Shown: positions 44,801-55,350 of the stretch, one piece after another | How positions within the stretch are numbered: the first letter of the stretch is position 1 | Layout of the letters: each line of letters opens with the position of its first letter | Source of the DNA: Dipteris shenzhenensis | Taxonomy: Eukaryota; Polypodiophyta; Polypodiopsida; Gleicheniales | DNA: 64,000 bases | Assembly: GCA_047967505.1 (NCBI GenBank) | Contig: CM106538.1 | Reading direction: 5' to 3' (one strand) | The notes under the pieces: model-generated | Told to the model about the DNA's origin: nothing | The model's database searches: none | What the model saw: only the letters and a program-made list of their open reading frames with translations | Made by a program: the position numbers and the translations under genes

Positions 44801-45985
44801 TAAAATGTGCTTTTATGCGGTATGTAACCCATACGACATAAGAGTTTCATTCCATTCTGGCTGATGTGCCTTAGCTGACAATGCCACAAAGAAGTACTTG
44901 GATGCTCAGTTATTGCAACACAATGATCAAACACCCCTGATACATGTAAGGGATACAATATCCCACACTTGGCACCTCTTGCTAAAACCATAGAGCCCTT
45001 TTGAATTTTCCAACTCTAAAAGCCAAAGGTGGTCTGAAAACCAACATCATCTAGCTGACCCACTAAAATGAGACTCTTGGTCACAGCTTAGGCACATGTC
45101 TCACATTTTTTAAAACAAAAGTAGACCCATTTGCAAAAGGAAACTTTATGCCACCTACTCCCATTATGTCACATGCATAGTTATTTCCAAGATGCACACA
45201 ACCTATCTTTCAATTGTCATAAGTGGAGAACAATTCCCTATGGGAAGTAACATGGAATGAAGCACCATAATCCAAAATCCGATCCTAAGGATATGCATCA
45301 TCTGAAGTGCTAAGCAACTATGCAGGTAGACTAGACATGAAGAGAATGCCATTGTCACTATTATTACTAATTGTATTGATCTTCTCGATCTTCACTTTTC
45401 CTTTGTCCTCCCTTGGACTCTCTTCCTTCTTATTTGCACCCCAATTTGCATTCTTTTTCTTATCCTTTTGCTCTCTTTTCAACTTGTAGCAATTCTTTTT
45501 CATGTGGCCCTTCTTGCCATAATGATAACACTCAATGTTATGTGCACTAGATTTGCTACGAGACTTCCCTCTTTCTTGGGACTTCCCCCTAAATTGTGAT
45601 CTTCCCCTTTGCACACTTAAGGCTGCATCTTGCTTATTGCCATCCATAGACTTTCGTCTAATCTCCTCGGCCCACAAGCTACCCACAACACCATCAAACT
45701 TTAGTACTCCACCAAGTACAGAGTTACCGACAGTTGTACGAAAGGTATCCCATGAGGATGGAAATGAGCACAAGAGGAATATTGCCTTAGTCTTCGCATC
45801 AAAATTCAGCTTTTGAGCCTGAAGTTGGCTGAAAATAACATTGAATTCATTTAATTAAGAAGCAATGGAGACCCCTTCCTTCATCTGCAACTCAAACAAC
45901 CTCTTCATGAGGTAAACTTTATTAGAGGTAGTTTCCTTCCCATAAGTGGCACATAATTTCTTCCACAAATTGTAAGTTGCATTAA
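44791..45985 (-). pseudogene. Copia element: gag (C-terminal part), protease and pre-integrase
   Basis: Read on minus from 45,985: YNLWKKLCATYGKETTSNKV and LFELQMKEG (gag UBN2 core), FPSSWDTFRTTVGNS, a basic Arg/Ser/Lys stretch, and a zinc knuckle ECYHYGKKGHMKKNC whose second Cys is Tyr. The protease site near 45,255 reads ILDYGASFHVTSHREL, with Ser of DSG replaced by Tyr. It ends with the GAG-pre-integrase CGILYPLHVSGVFDHCVAIT, STSLWHCQLRHISQNGMKLL. The element is cut near 44,791. Its N-terminal gag lies at 53,775-54,017, separated by a 7.7-kb insertion. Confidence 0.82.
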
Positions 45986-46324
45986 TTCGCACGTATTTTT
46001 TTTTAAATTAAAAAAAACACTTAAATTCTCATTGTTTACGATTTGAAACGTTTCAAGCATTTTTTCCCATTTTATTTGTATAAATAAGCTACTCATATGA
46101 ATAACTGGCTATTCGTACAAATAACACTATTTTTTCGTACAAATAAATGCAGTATAAAAAAATAACCATTCTCATTTTTGGTATTCGTATGAATACAACC
46201 ACCTGCCTTCCTTGCCACCTCAGCTACTTGCTTGCTAGCCTTGCTACCTCTTGCTTGCTTACGATACCTTCCAGGTTGCCTTACCTACCAGCTCACCCAC
46301 CTTTCATAGGTACCTTCTTTGCCC

Positions 46325-47265
46325 TTGTTTGCGACTGGCACTGATCTCTCTTGCGAGAGTTGTGTGTTGCAGTCTTTTTTTATTAATTAATGTTTGTTTT
46401 GTTTTGTTTGTGTTTTGGATTGACACTCATCTCTCTTGCGAGAGTTGTGCTATCGTCTTTTTTAATTAATTAATGTTTGTTTTGTATTGTATTTTAGAGT
46501 CTAGACTGGCACTCATCTCTCTTGCAAGAGTTATGTGCTGCAGTCTCTTTTTATTAATTAATGTTTTTTTTGTATTGTAGTCTTTTTTTATTTATTAATG
46601 TTTGTTTTGATTTATGTTTGAGACTAGCACTCATCTCTCCTACAAGAGTTGTGTGTTGCAGTTTCAATTTCTATATAAATAATTGTTTTTATCTAAGGCT
46701 GGCACTCATCTCTCTTAAGAGAGTTGTGTGTTGTAGTCTCAGTTTTTATAGACATGTTTGTTTGTAGGATCTCTTGGGCTGGCACTCATCTCTCTTAAGA
46801 GAATTGTGTGTTATAGTCTCAGTTTTTATAGACATGTTTGTTTGTAGGATCTCTTGGGCTGGCACTAACTCATCTCTCTTAAGAGAGTTGTGTTTTGTAG
46901 TCTAAGCTTAGCGATGTTTTCATATATGCTTATTCTGGCCCTCATCTCTCCCTTGAGAGTTGTGTGTTGCAGTCTAAGTTTAGAGATGTTTTCATAGACA
47001 CTTATTCTGGCACTCCTCTCTTTCTTGAGAGTTGTGTGATAAGCTTAGCGATGTTTTCATATATGCTTATTCTGGCCCTCATCTCTCCCTTGAGAGTTGT
47101 GTGTTGCAGTCTAAGTTTAGAGATGTTTTCATAGACACTTATTCTGGCACTCCTCTCTCTCTTGAGAGTTGTGTGATGCAGTCTAAGTTTGATATAATGT
47201 GATGTGCTCATAGACACTTAGTATGGTGCTCAATTGTCCCTTGATAGTTGTGTGTTGCAGTTGAA
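46325..47265 (+). repeat. Tandem array of about 12 units, each with a small stem-loop
   Basis: Units of about 70-115 bp share GGCACTCATCTCTC, a short stem-loop, GAGAGTTGTGTGTTGCAGTC and a variable T-rich or TTAGAGATGTTTTCATAG part. The stem varies (CTCTCTTGCGAGAG, CTCTTGCAAGAG, CTCTCTTAAGAGAG, CTCTCCCTTGAGAG), with both arms often changing together. Units at 46,920-47,030 and 47,055-47,180 form a higher-order duplication. Confidence 0.8.
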
Positions 47266-47480
47266 GCCTAGTGTTAGATGTGAAGACCATGGTTAGTTAG
47301 AGTTACACACTGATTTTTTGTGATTTGATTTTCTGTAGTCTGTTACATGAGTTAAGAGGTTATACCTAGGTCATTTTTGGAATTTCTTGCATTGTTAATT
47401 GTTATGGCTTAATCAGTTTTTTATTGCACCTGGCACCGAATTCTTTTTTTAATTCTATGTTGCAGGTTATTGCATACTAG

Positions 47481-47926
47481 ATGGCTCATGCGGGTGAGAA
47501 GAGGAATTTCAGCATCTTGCTGATCTTAGTATGACTCAGAGGAAGGTGCTGAAAAATGAGAATGTGCACTTCTTAATGAATGTTGATCAGGACATCATTG
47601 AGACAGCTTTCAACAATGGTGAAAGTGGTGTACAAAATTTGGCTAGGACAATGGCAGAGTGTGGGGTGAGGGCCTTGCGTGAACAATATCCAGATGTATT
47701 TCCAGTAGAGTCTATAGATCAATTCATGCACCACTTCACCTTGGAGAGTCGACGATGCCTTGGTCAAATAGATCGAGACATCACCTCTTGTGACATGAAG
47801 TGGGAGGGTCCCGTTGTAGAAGCCAGGGTCACATACATTAAGAATGCATGGGGAGGTTTCAAAGGCAAAGGAGTTGTGTCATCCTCCCTTCCATCACTGC
47901 ACCCATGCCCCCAAGCACTACTGTAG
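47481..47926 (+). pseudogene. Gene-like fragment of unknown function within the DNA transposon
   Basis: An ATG at 47,481 (MAHAGEKRNF) leads after a frame change into a coherent frame from 47,531 (MTQRKVLKNENVHFLMNVDQ, DIIETAFNNGESGVQNLART, EQYPDVFPVESIDQFMHHFT). Composition looks like real protein: balanced, helix-rich, no low complexity until 47,870. I do not recognise the family. It lies after a TTGCAGGTTATTG acceptor-like sequence, so it could be an exon of a captured gene. Confidence 0.4.
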
Positions 47927-48290
47927 CCACAAGCATCATTGCATCCACCATAGTCACAAGCATCATTGCATCCATTATTGCAGCCACGCCATGCATATGC
48001 ACCAATGCATCCACCATAGCCTGTCTTCTTCCGTATCCCTTTTCCCCAAGTTCTTCCATACCCACAAGCAATTCCTCCACCTGGTCCATGTATTCCATCA
48101 CATGCACACCCAAATTTTGCAACTTCTTTTGCATCTCTGTTTGTGTCTCTTGCCACACACGTTAACCAATTTCCCTCTCCTTCATCCTCGCCTGCACCAA
48201 GAATGCACAATCTATCTGCACGTGTTGATAGGGTGCCCTCTCCATCATTCTCACCTTCATACTTGCCTGCACAAGCACCTCCCACATCAC
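47880..48290. repeat. CAT/CAC-rich region encoding His-rich or Gly/Cys-rich frames
   Basis: Short units such as CACAAGCATCATTGCATCCA repeat irregularly. Both strands stay open for more than 100 codons (His/Cys/Ser-rich on plus, Gly/Cys/Asp-rich on minus) because the repeat avoids stop codons. I treat the frames as by-products of the repeat. Confidence 0.5.
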
Positions 48291-48299
48291 ATGGCCTAT

Positions 48300-49050
48300 A
48301 TGAACGTGCATAAGTGGCAAGACCCATGCGACCTATACTGCTTCAATGATGTGACATTCAATACACTAATGGGTGCAGCTATGGGCACAGGCACACACAC
48401 AACTGTCACCATGTGCAATCTTCTTGTCGCACCATTTGATCCGTGCACAATTTATGCCTGTGAGGTGCTGAAGCATTCTGTGCCTACCGATGCATTGAAG
48501 GCAAGAGCCTTGGAGGAAGCCACATGCCTAGGCGGTTATACATTTGGGCATCATTCGGGCTATAGGTCTAGTCCATGATGATAATCCAATGATAATATTT
48601 TCGTTTTGAAATGGAAATCATTTGGAAAGATGATAATAGGTCTAGTCCATGATGATAATCCAATGATAATATTTCCGTTTTGGAAATCATTTGGAAAGAT
48701 ATATGACCTACCTCGGACATGATGGAAAGCAACCATCTTTGGTTGGACACAGAGATGATGTGGAAATGCTTGCTAGAGCTCCACAAGTCCGTCAGCCTAT
48801 TTTTGATATTTTAGTGCACTTGTTTGTACCATTCATTACATGCACCAACACAATGTCCTACATAATGATATGCATGCACAAAACATTATGCTACACTTCT
48901 TCGAGTCATTTGAGGAAGTGTATCTAGGCATTTGTGATTGGGGAATGATGACACTAACAAGCACTAGCAAGCATTATCCAACATTACCCCCAGTAACAGT
49001 CCCAACACTGTGCGGAGTTCCTGGGATAATTTGTAATATGAATTTCTGAA
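48300..49050 (+). pseudogene. Protein-kinase-like fragment
   Basis: Positions 48,300-48,578 encode a coherent piece (DPCDLYCFNDVTFNTLMGAA, CTIYACEVLKHSVPTDALKA). After a 77-bp tandem duplication (48,561-48,700), the segment 48,840-48,950 encodes QHNVLHNDMHAQNIM and VYLGICDWGM. HNDMHAQN fits the kinase catalytic loop H-x-D-x4-N, and CDWGM fits the metal-binding D-x-G segment (usually DFG). The N-lobe is not recognisable and frames shift, so it is a broken copy. It could be a host kinase captured by the transposon. Confidence 0.5.
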
Positions 49051-49267
49051 CATGATTACTTGTAACATTACTATTTTTGTATATCATCCAAGTTTCCACT
49101 TCATGATTCAAGTTTGTATATTTGAAATTGGTACGATTTTATGGGATATTGTTTAAATATTGTTTGTATAAGAATTGATGCGATAATTGTCCATGTTGTA
49201 TTTAATTGTTTAATTTGGTTTAGGGTTATAAAACAATTCTATCTTGTTGTCATTTTTTAGGTTAAAT

Positions 49268-50104
49268 ATGAGCAGGGAGGGAGAGGACGTTCTCCCACAG
49301 GATCCTCCCCAACTAGAGGAACCTCCAATTCATAAGGATCTAGAAGCCTCATTTGTGCCTTAAGAGGTCAATTTAGTAGACCGACTAAATCACGCCGAGG
49401 TTCAAGCTATCTTGTAGGTGCAAAGAGAGATGTTGGGAAGGGAGGCCCCTGGGTATTTTCACCACTGGTCTAGTGGATGACGACACCATGCAAGGTGACC
49501 TGCTCTCTCTTCGGCAAGTACAAAGGCTTTGTCCATTGGAGTTCATAATAAGAAACACCTTGTTTCTTCGATCCGAAAATGCTAGAAACAAATATGCACA
49601 GCCCTAGTTATCAGACTTGCAGCACAAAACCCTTGCCCACATCCTTCTCCAACGATTCATAGAGTGGAAGGGAGCATCCCCCCAACAGCCAACAGATACC
49701 CATGTTCTTTATTTAGTAGATGTATGTCCATGATGTCTTGCATCGATGTGTGGGTTGGAATGACAAGCATCACTTGTCAAGAGCAGGAAAGGGACGTCTT
49801 GCAAAGCACAAGGGAGCAAGAAAAGAGAACAGAGAGCCCATGTCTCTAAGGCCTCGTGTGCTAACTCCCTAGGCACATAGTGACCTTGTTGACTTGGCAA
49901 CATCTGCCATACCTCTACATTAGCAGGGTGTTACTGCTGAGGAGTTACAAGCTCACTTTGCAACTCAAACCAAAGAGATTGAGGACTTACAAGCACACGT
50001 ACACATGCTGGAGACTGAGCTTGCTTGCTACAAAGATACTCCTAGAAGCAAGTTCTTACAAACATCTCGAAAGTTACTTATGGCTTCTGGATTCTATGAT
50101 TGAG
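49268..50104 (+). pseudogene. Gene-like fragment with coiled-coil C-terminus
   Basis: It starts MSREGEDVLPQDPPQLEEPP after a TTTTTTAG acceptor-like site. Several stops follow. The last part (49,940-50,103) in another frame reads TAEELQAHFATQTKEIEDLQ, AHVHMLETELACYK, ending LLMASGFYD, which is a clear heptad pattern. Family unknown; possibly the remaining part of the gene above. Confidence 0.35.
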
Positions 50105-50215
50105 CATGCATTTTGATATTGTGGATGTATTGCAAATGTGACTCTATGCAAAGGGGTGTGCATTTGCTTCCATCTCTTATCTGCCAAATATACCACTTGT
50201 TGCTTTTCCCTAGGT

Positions 50216-51720
50216 GCAAAGCACACAAATTCTTTAACCTTCGTATTGCTTCTTCGGACATCTTCTAATACACTTTACCCATAACAAAGACATTCTTATC
50301 AACCATCCTCAACACTGACACAAATGGCTCTACACCTTCTTTTATTCTTTCTACATTTTTCCAGAATGTTGATTGCACAAGATGTACACATTTACTGCTT
50401 GGTATTGCGTACTGCTTCTTTTTCTTGAGCCAATTCGCCCATCGTCTATCAGCAACAGTCTTGACTAAAGTTTGGCACACTTCCAACAATCTAGCAAGAA
50501 CCAAAAAAGAAGTGGCAAATCTAGTTTGACAAAACTACCTTAGTTGCTTCACAGACTGCTCTCTGAATACTGCATGCAAGTATTGATGGCTCTTTATAAA
50601 ACTCACTACAGCATTAGCATCTTGTAGCACTGGTTGCACAAATGGCAATTGTCCAATATCTTTCAACAATAAGTTGAGAGTATGAGCACCACATGGCACC
50701 CATGTCAGAGTGGGATACTTTGCCATGATCATCTCACCCGTGGTCTTATAATTCAATGCATTATCTGTTACTAATGCAGTAACATTTTCACTACCACCAG
50801 CTTTATGAATTGCTCTTTCGTATATTTTTACAATATATGTTGAAGTTTTTCCTTTTAGAGACGTATCAATACTCTCCAAAAACATTTTTCCCTTGGGAGT
50901 AATGCACATTACATTTATTAAGGGTATGGCCTACTTGCTAGTCCATCCATCAAAAGCAAGAGTGCACCCATATGTAGGAATAAAATCCAATATCTTTTTC
51001 TTTAAGCAGTCCGCCACAGTCTGTTTAACTCTATCAAGATGATCTGTATGCATTTTATTATAATTTGGCAAAACAAATCCTGGTCTAGCACATGACTTCA
51101 AGGCATTACGAAATGTATGATCTCTCATAACATTGAATGATATATCATTTTTTACAAATGCTTTTGTCTATCTTAAGTGCTATTCATGCACTTGTTGTCG
51201 AAGAAAACCATCCTCCATAGATTATTGTTCTCCCCTTTTTCTCTTCTTTACCTGACTGACATTAGTCGCATCAAAAACTCACTTGCGACCTGCTTGCTAG
51301 CAAATCTACATCACCTTCATGTATTGATACACCCCTCACATTTATTGGTGCTTCGCCTTCAATAGTCTCATCAACCTCAGTGCTCATATTAGGACTTGGA
51401 CAATTCCTTATCAGGGTCGGATTAACCACTTTTTTCACTTTCTCTAAATACGATTTGCATAACGAAAGAACATCAGATGGAGTGCATAAGCAAGCTTCAA
51501 CATCACTGCCAATTTTGAGAAAATGTTGCTTGTTGCAAGTAGAACCGCCCGTGAACTTGTGTCCATAATATTTACACTGCACAAAGGAGACTGAGGTATG
51601 CACTTTTTGTATCTCCATCACATATGCCCAAATCTTGCCGCGCACCATGCTTTTGAAGTTGCAAAAAAAAAAATCCAAAAATATTAATTTGCGTATGCAA
51701 TAGAAACATATTGCAATACA
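50216..51720 (-). pseudogene. hAT-type transposase relic (BED finger, DUF659 domain)
   Basis: Read from 51,720: a BED-like finger (VQCKYYGHKFTGGSTCNKQH, DVEACLCTPSDV) where the second Cys of the first pair is Tyr, then a linker, then RDHTFRNALKSC and YGCTLAFDGWTSK (about 50,935), followed by a DUF659 core with KTSTYIVKIYERAIHKAGGS, VTALVTDNALNYKTTGEMI and LTWVPCGAHTLNLLLKDI. The region after it has FATSFLVLARLLEVCQTLVK and ADRRWANW. The C-terminal dimerisation part is missing or unrecognisable, and several stops and frame changes are present. In plants this domain set is typical of hAT transposases and domesticated relatives. Confidence 0.75.
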
Positions 51721-51959
51721 CATTATGTCGAAAGCAACAAATATACTTTAAAAAACACTTCCAAAAATGCAATATATTAATTGTCATTCATTCAAATATC
51801 ATTATAAAAAAACAAGATTATTTTCATTCATTAATAATTATATTCATTCACATAAGATTATATCCTTACTAAAATATGATATTTCATTTTTAAATATTTT
51901 TTAAAAAGAATATAAAATATTCTTTTAAAAAAAAGTGTAAATGCAAATTGTATTTCATT

Positions 51960-52440
51960 CATTCACATTATTTTGAAAGAATATAAAGTATTCATTCAAA
52001 AGAAAGTGTAAGAATCAGTGAAAATTCAGAGACATGGACTCATATTCTATTGAAAGAATATTAAATATTCATTCAAAAGAAAGTGTAAGAATGAGTATTG
52101 AAAATGGAGAGACCAGAATTCATATTCTATTGAAAGAATATACTCACACTGTAAATCATTCATTCACATTCTATTGAAAGAATATTAAATATTCATTCAA
52201 AAGAAAGTGTAAGAATGAGGAATGAAAATTGAGAGACATGGATTCATTTATATTGAAAGAATATATTCAAATTGGAAATCATTCATTCATAGAACACCTA
52301 GAGTTTCATTCTCACGAAAGAATATTAAATATTCATTCAAAAGAAAGTGTAAGAATGAGGAATGAAAATTGAGAGACATGGATTCATTTATATTGAAAGA
52401 ATATACTCAAATTGTAAATCATTCATTCATAGAACACCTA
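51960..52440. repeat. AT-rich tandem repeats of about 120-140 bp
   Basis: The phrase ATTCATTCAAAAGAAAGTGT and AAGAATGAG.. recurs at about 51,990, 52,070, 52,190 and 52,332, each preceded by CTATTGAAAGAATATTAAAT and followed by a GAGAGAC(C/ATGG)A..TTCAT part. The same words recur in the palindrome that follows. Confidence 0.8.
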
Positions 52441-53361
52441 GAGCTGATTAGATCTCTTGTGAGAATGGTGGTTTTGGTGTTTGTGTCTTTGTTTGTGGGA
52501 GTTCTAGGTTCTTTTTGTTGAGTGCCTTCAATCTCTTGTGAGAAATGTGCTTTCAGTCTTTTTGTGTTTTTGAAATTTGTTTGTGGGAGTTCTAGGATCT
52601 CCTTGTTGAGTTCCTTAGATCTGTTGTGAGAAATGTGATTTTGTTTTGTGTTTGTCTATGATGTTAGAGTAAATTTGTTTCTTTGTGTCTTAGTTTAATA
52701 GAATGCCTAGAGTCTCATTCTCACACTTTGTTTTGAATGAATATTTAATATTCTTTCAATAGAATGTGAAAGAATACAAAGAGTTTTAAAGGTGTCTATG
52801 AATTTAGAGTTTTAAAGGTGATTTTGTGAGACACCTTTAAAACTCTAAATTCATAGACACCTTTAAAACTCTTTGTATTCTTTCACATTCTATTGAAAGA
52901 ATATTAAATATTCATTCAAAAGAAAGTGTGAGAATATTATTCTTTCACATTCTATTGAAAGAATATTATTCTTTTGTGAGACACCTTTAAAACTCTAAAT
53001 TCATAGACACCTTCAAAACTCTTTGTATTATTTCACATTCTATTGAAAAAATATTAAATATTCATTCAAAAGAAAGTGTGAGAATGAGACTCTAGGCGTT
53101 CTATTAAACTAAGACACAAAGAAACAACTTTACTCTAACATCATAGACAAACACAAAACAAAATCACATTTCTCACAACAGATCTAAGGAACTCAACAAG
53201 GAGATCCTAGAACTCCCACAAACAAATTTCATAAACACAAAAAGATTGAAAGCACATTTCTCATAAGAGATCGAAGGCACTCAACAAAGAGAACCTAGAA
53301 CTCCCACAAACAAAGACACAAAGACCAAAACCACCATTCTCACAAGAGATCTAAGCAGCTC
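52441..53361. repeat. Long palindrome (inverted repeat, arms of about 380 and 530 bp)
   Basis: The left arm 52,441-52,820 and right arm 52,832-53,361 are near-perfect reverse complements around an 11-bp loop (52,821-52,831). The right arm carries an extra tandem copy of about 150 bp (52,832-52,935 and 52,983-53,084), which explains the length difference. Outer ends pair as GAGCTGATTAGATCTC with GAGCTGCTTAGATCTC. A transcript would fold into a long hairpin suitable for small-RNA production. Confidence 0.85.
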
Positions 53362-53774
53362 AAAAAGGAGATCTTAGAACTCCCACAAACAAATCCCATC
53401 TTAGTTTAGAACTTCTAGATTGCTTTCACAACCTTGAATGGTCTTTCTTCTTTCTTTTCCTTGTTTGATCTCTTATGCTTGGTTAGGGAACCAAGTGTGA
53501 GATAAGAGAAACTGGCAAACTGTGAGCTTAAGTATAGGAAAAGAGCCATATAATCGTCCTAATATAGTTTTATTCATACGAATAAGTTATTCGTACGAAT
53601 ATGAATGGATGATGTGTCAATTTATGGAAAAAAAAGTGACATGTCACCGAATTTTTGCACGATTTTTTCCTCCCTTCGAATCATTCATCCGGATTTCTTG
53701 CATTTTTCGAATCACAAATTAAAAATTTTTTACTAAGCACAAATCTTTTGTAGTCTACTCATTACTACTGTGAA

Positions 53775-54017
53775 TTAAACTAACTTTGCAAGATGAAGTT
53801 TAACAATAGACCTTGCTAATGCATCCAACTCATTCCAATCACTCTTAGACACAGCTACAATCCCTTCCAAGGGCTTAATCTGCTTCTTTTGAATAAGCAC
53901 ATACCTTATCTGTTCTTTCCACAAAGAAAAGTTTGTCCCATCAAATGTTTTAATGGTGAAAAGCTTCTTTTCAGACATGGAAGAGGACACCATGATGCAA
54001 ATAAAGCAAAATCCCAA
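53775..54017 (-). pseudogene. Copia gag, N-terminal part
   Basis: Starts at an ATG near 53,991 (MVSSSMSEKKLFTIKTFDGT) and contains NFSLWKEQIRYVLIQKKQIK and ALARSIVKLHLAKL, the typical first 70 residues of UBN2-type gag. It stops where the 7.7-kb insertion begins and resumes at 45,985. No LTR or primer site is recognised to its right. Confidence 0.78.
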
Positions 54018-55350
54018 ATGCTAGTGCTTGTAAGAAAGAATCACACCAAATACCAGGTGCACCCAAAATGTGTATGCTACAATGGAAGGTAATATCACCA
54101 AACCTCAAAGGCTCAAAGCATCAAAATGTAGCAAATTCTTCTGCATATACTATGCATTCATATGAGCGAATTTGGCCCAAAATAAAATATCAACCTGCAA
54201 TGACAAAGCAATGGCAAACCCAATGCCTCAAGCAAAAACACTATCCATGGGCATAAGCATCATTGATATCTCATAGAGTGCATAGCATCCACTGTAATAT
54301 GTTGCAGCCGTCCACCATCAGCATAAAATAGCATTTGAGTGCGAAGCGTCCATCAAAATAGCATCCCATAAGGCAATTTGGGCCTATCGGCACATCTAAC
54401 AAGGACTGTAATGCATCCAAATGGCTTGTAAAGCACCCATTGCAACCCAAAGCACACCATGAATGAGTGCACACAGCCCAAACTACAACTAGAGTGATCT
54501 GCATAAGGTATATTAAAAAAATCACGACCCCATGACAATGACCGCCGCTAGTGAAAATAGAACCTGAAATGCCTCAAAACATGGGTGTCACTACATAATC
54601 AGACTCAGCAAGCAATCTACAAATACCTCTCTTTTGCTGGAACTCTAAAATCCCAATAGATTGATGCAAAACGGGGAGTCAACCTGCAATAAAAAAAACC
54701 TTAGATAACTTAGACGACAACAAAAATGCCACACATCACCTGTGTGAAAAATTGAAGAATTTGCAACAGCGATGTAGATCGATGACACAGAGCATCAGAA
54801 TTTGAGAAATGCTTCATTGAATTGCCCCAAAATTTGCAGCCAACCGTTTTGGCCTGTCCCCAATCTACCAGAATAGACAGAATGGAAAATGGTAGCCTGT
54901 GAAAGTGTATTCAAATCATGGGCATCCAGAGCTTACAGGAGCTCAAAGAATGTAAAATGATTGCATCCATTGGGTTTTTCTTGCTCATGCTACTTCTCTT
55001 CCTGAAAGCTAGATGGAGGCCAGGAAGAGCTTTGGAAGTGGTAGCTGGACTCAAGCTCACGGTTCACAAAAAATAGCATCAGAAGGACTTATGAAATAGG
55101 TATGAATTGGCCTCAAAGTCTCAAAAAATGCTCATAGAATGAGCCAGGCTCGTCCAAAATACAGAGCAGCAACACCCTCGAGGTTCACACAGGGAAAAAA
55201 TGGCCACTAGAAGGAAAATTCATCTTTCTTGCTGAAAAAACATTACAAGTTCTTTGCACACCAGGATGCAGGTAAAGTTACCCAACGGAGCTTCTCCTTC
55301 CTCCCTATTATGTGAGCCATAATCACAAAATTTTGAGGATCGGTTATGGT
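54018..55350. other. Sequence upstream of the minus Copia gag, unrecognised
   Basis: This could hold the leader and 5-prime LTR of that Copia element, but I find no clear LTR boundary. GCAT-rich words (GCATCAAAATG, GCATCCA) recur around 54,120-54,450. Confidence 0.35.

Larger units (their letters stand above)
45990..53740. mobile_element. DNA-transposon-like insertion with long degenerate inverted ends
   Basis: It splits the gag of a minus-strand Copia element: the two gag halves lie at 45,985 and 53,775. The outer 150-200 bp on each side are related in inverted orientation: GATTTGAAACG against GATTCGAAAAATG, TTTTTTCCCAT against TTTTTTTTCCAT, and clusters of TATTCGTACGAATA-type words (46,108-46,200 and 53,572-53,602). 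A 9-bp imperfect duplication may exist (GTGCTTAGT and GTGCGAATT read on minus), but this is weak. Contents in order are a hairpin-bearing tandem array, gene-like relics including a protein-kinase-like fragment, a hAT-type transposase relic on minus, and tandem repeats with a large palindrome. The hAT relic could be the element's own transposase or a nested insertion. Confidence 0.5.
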
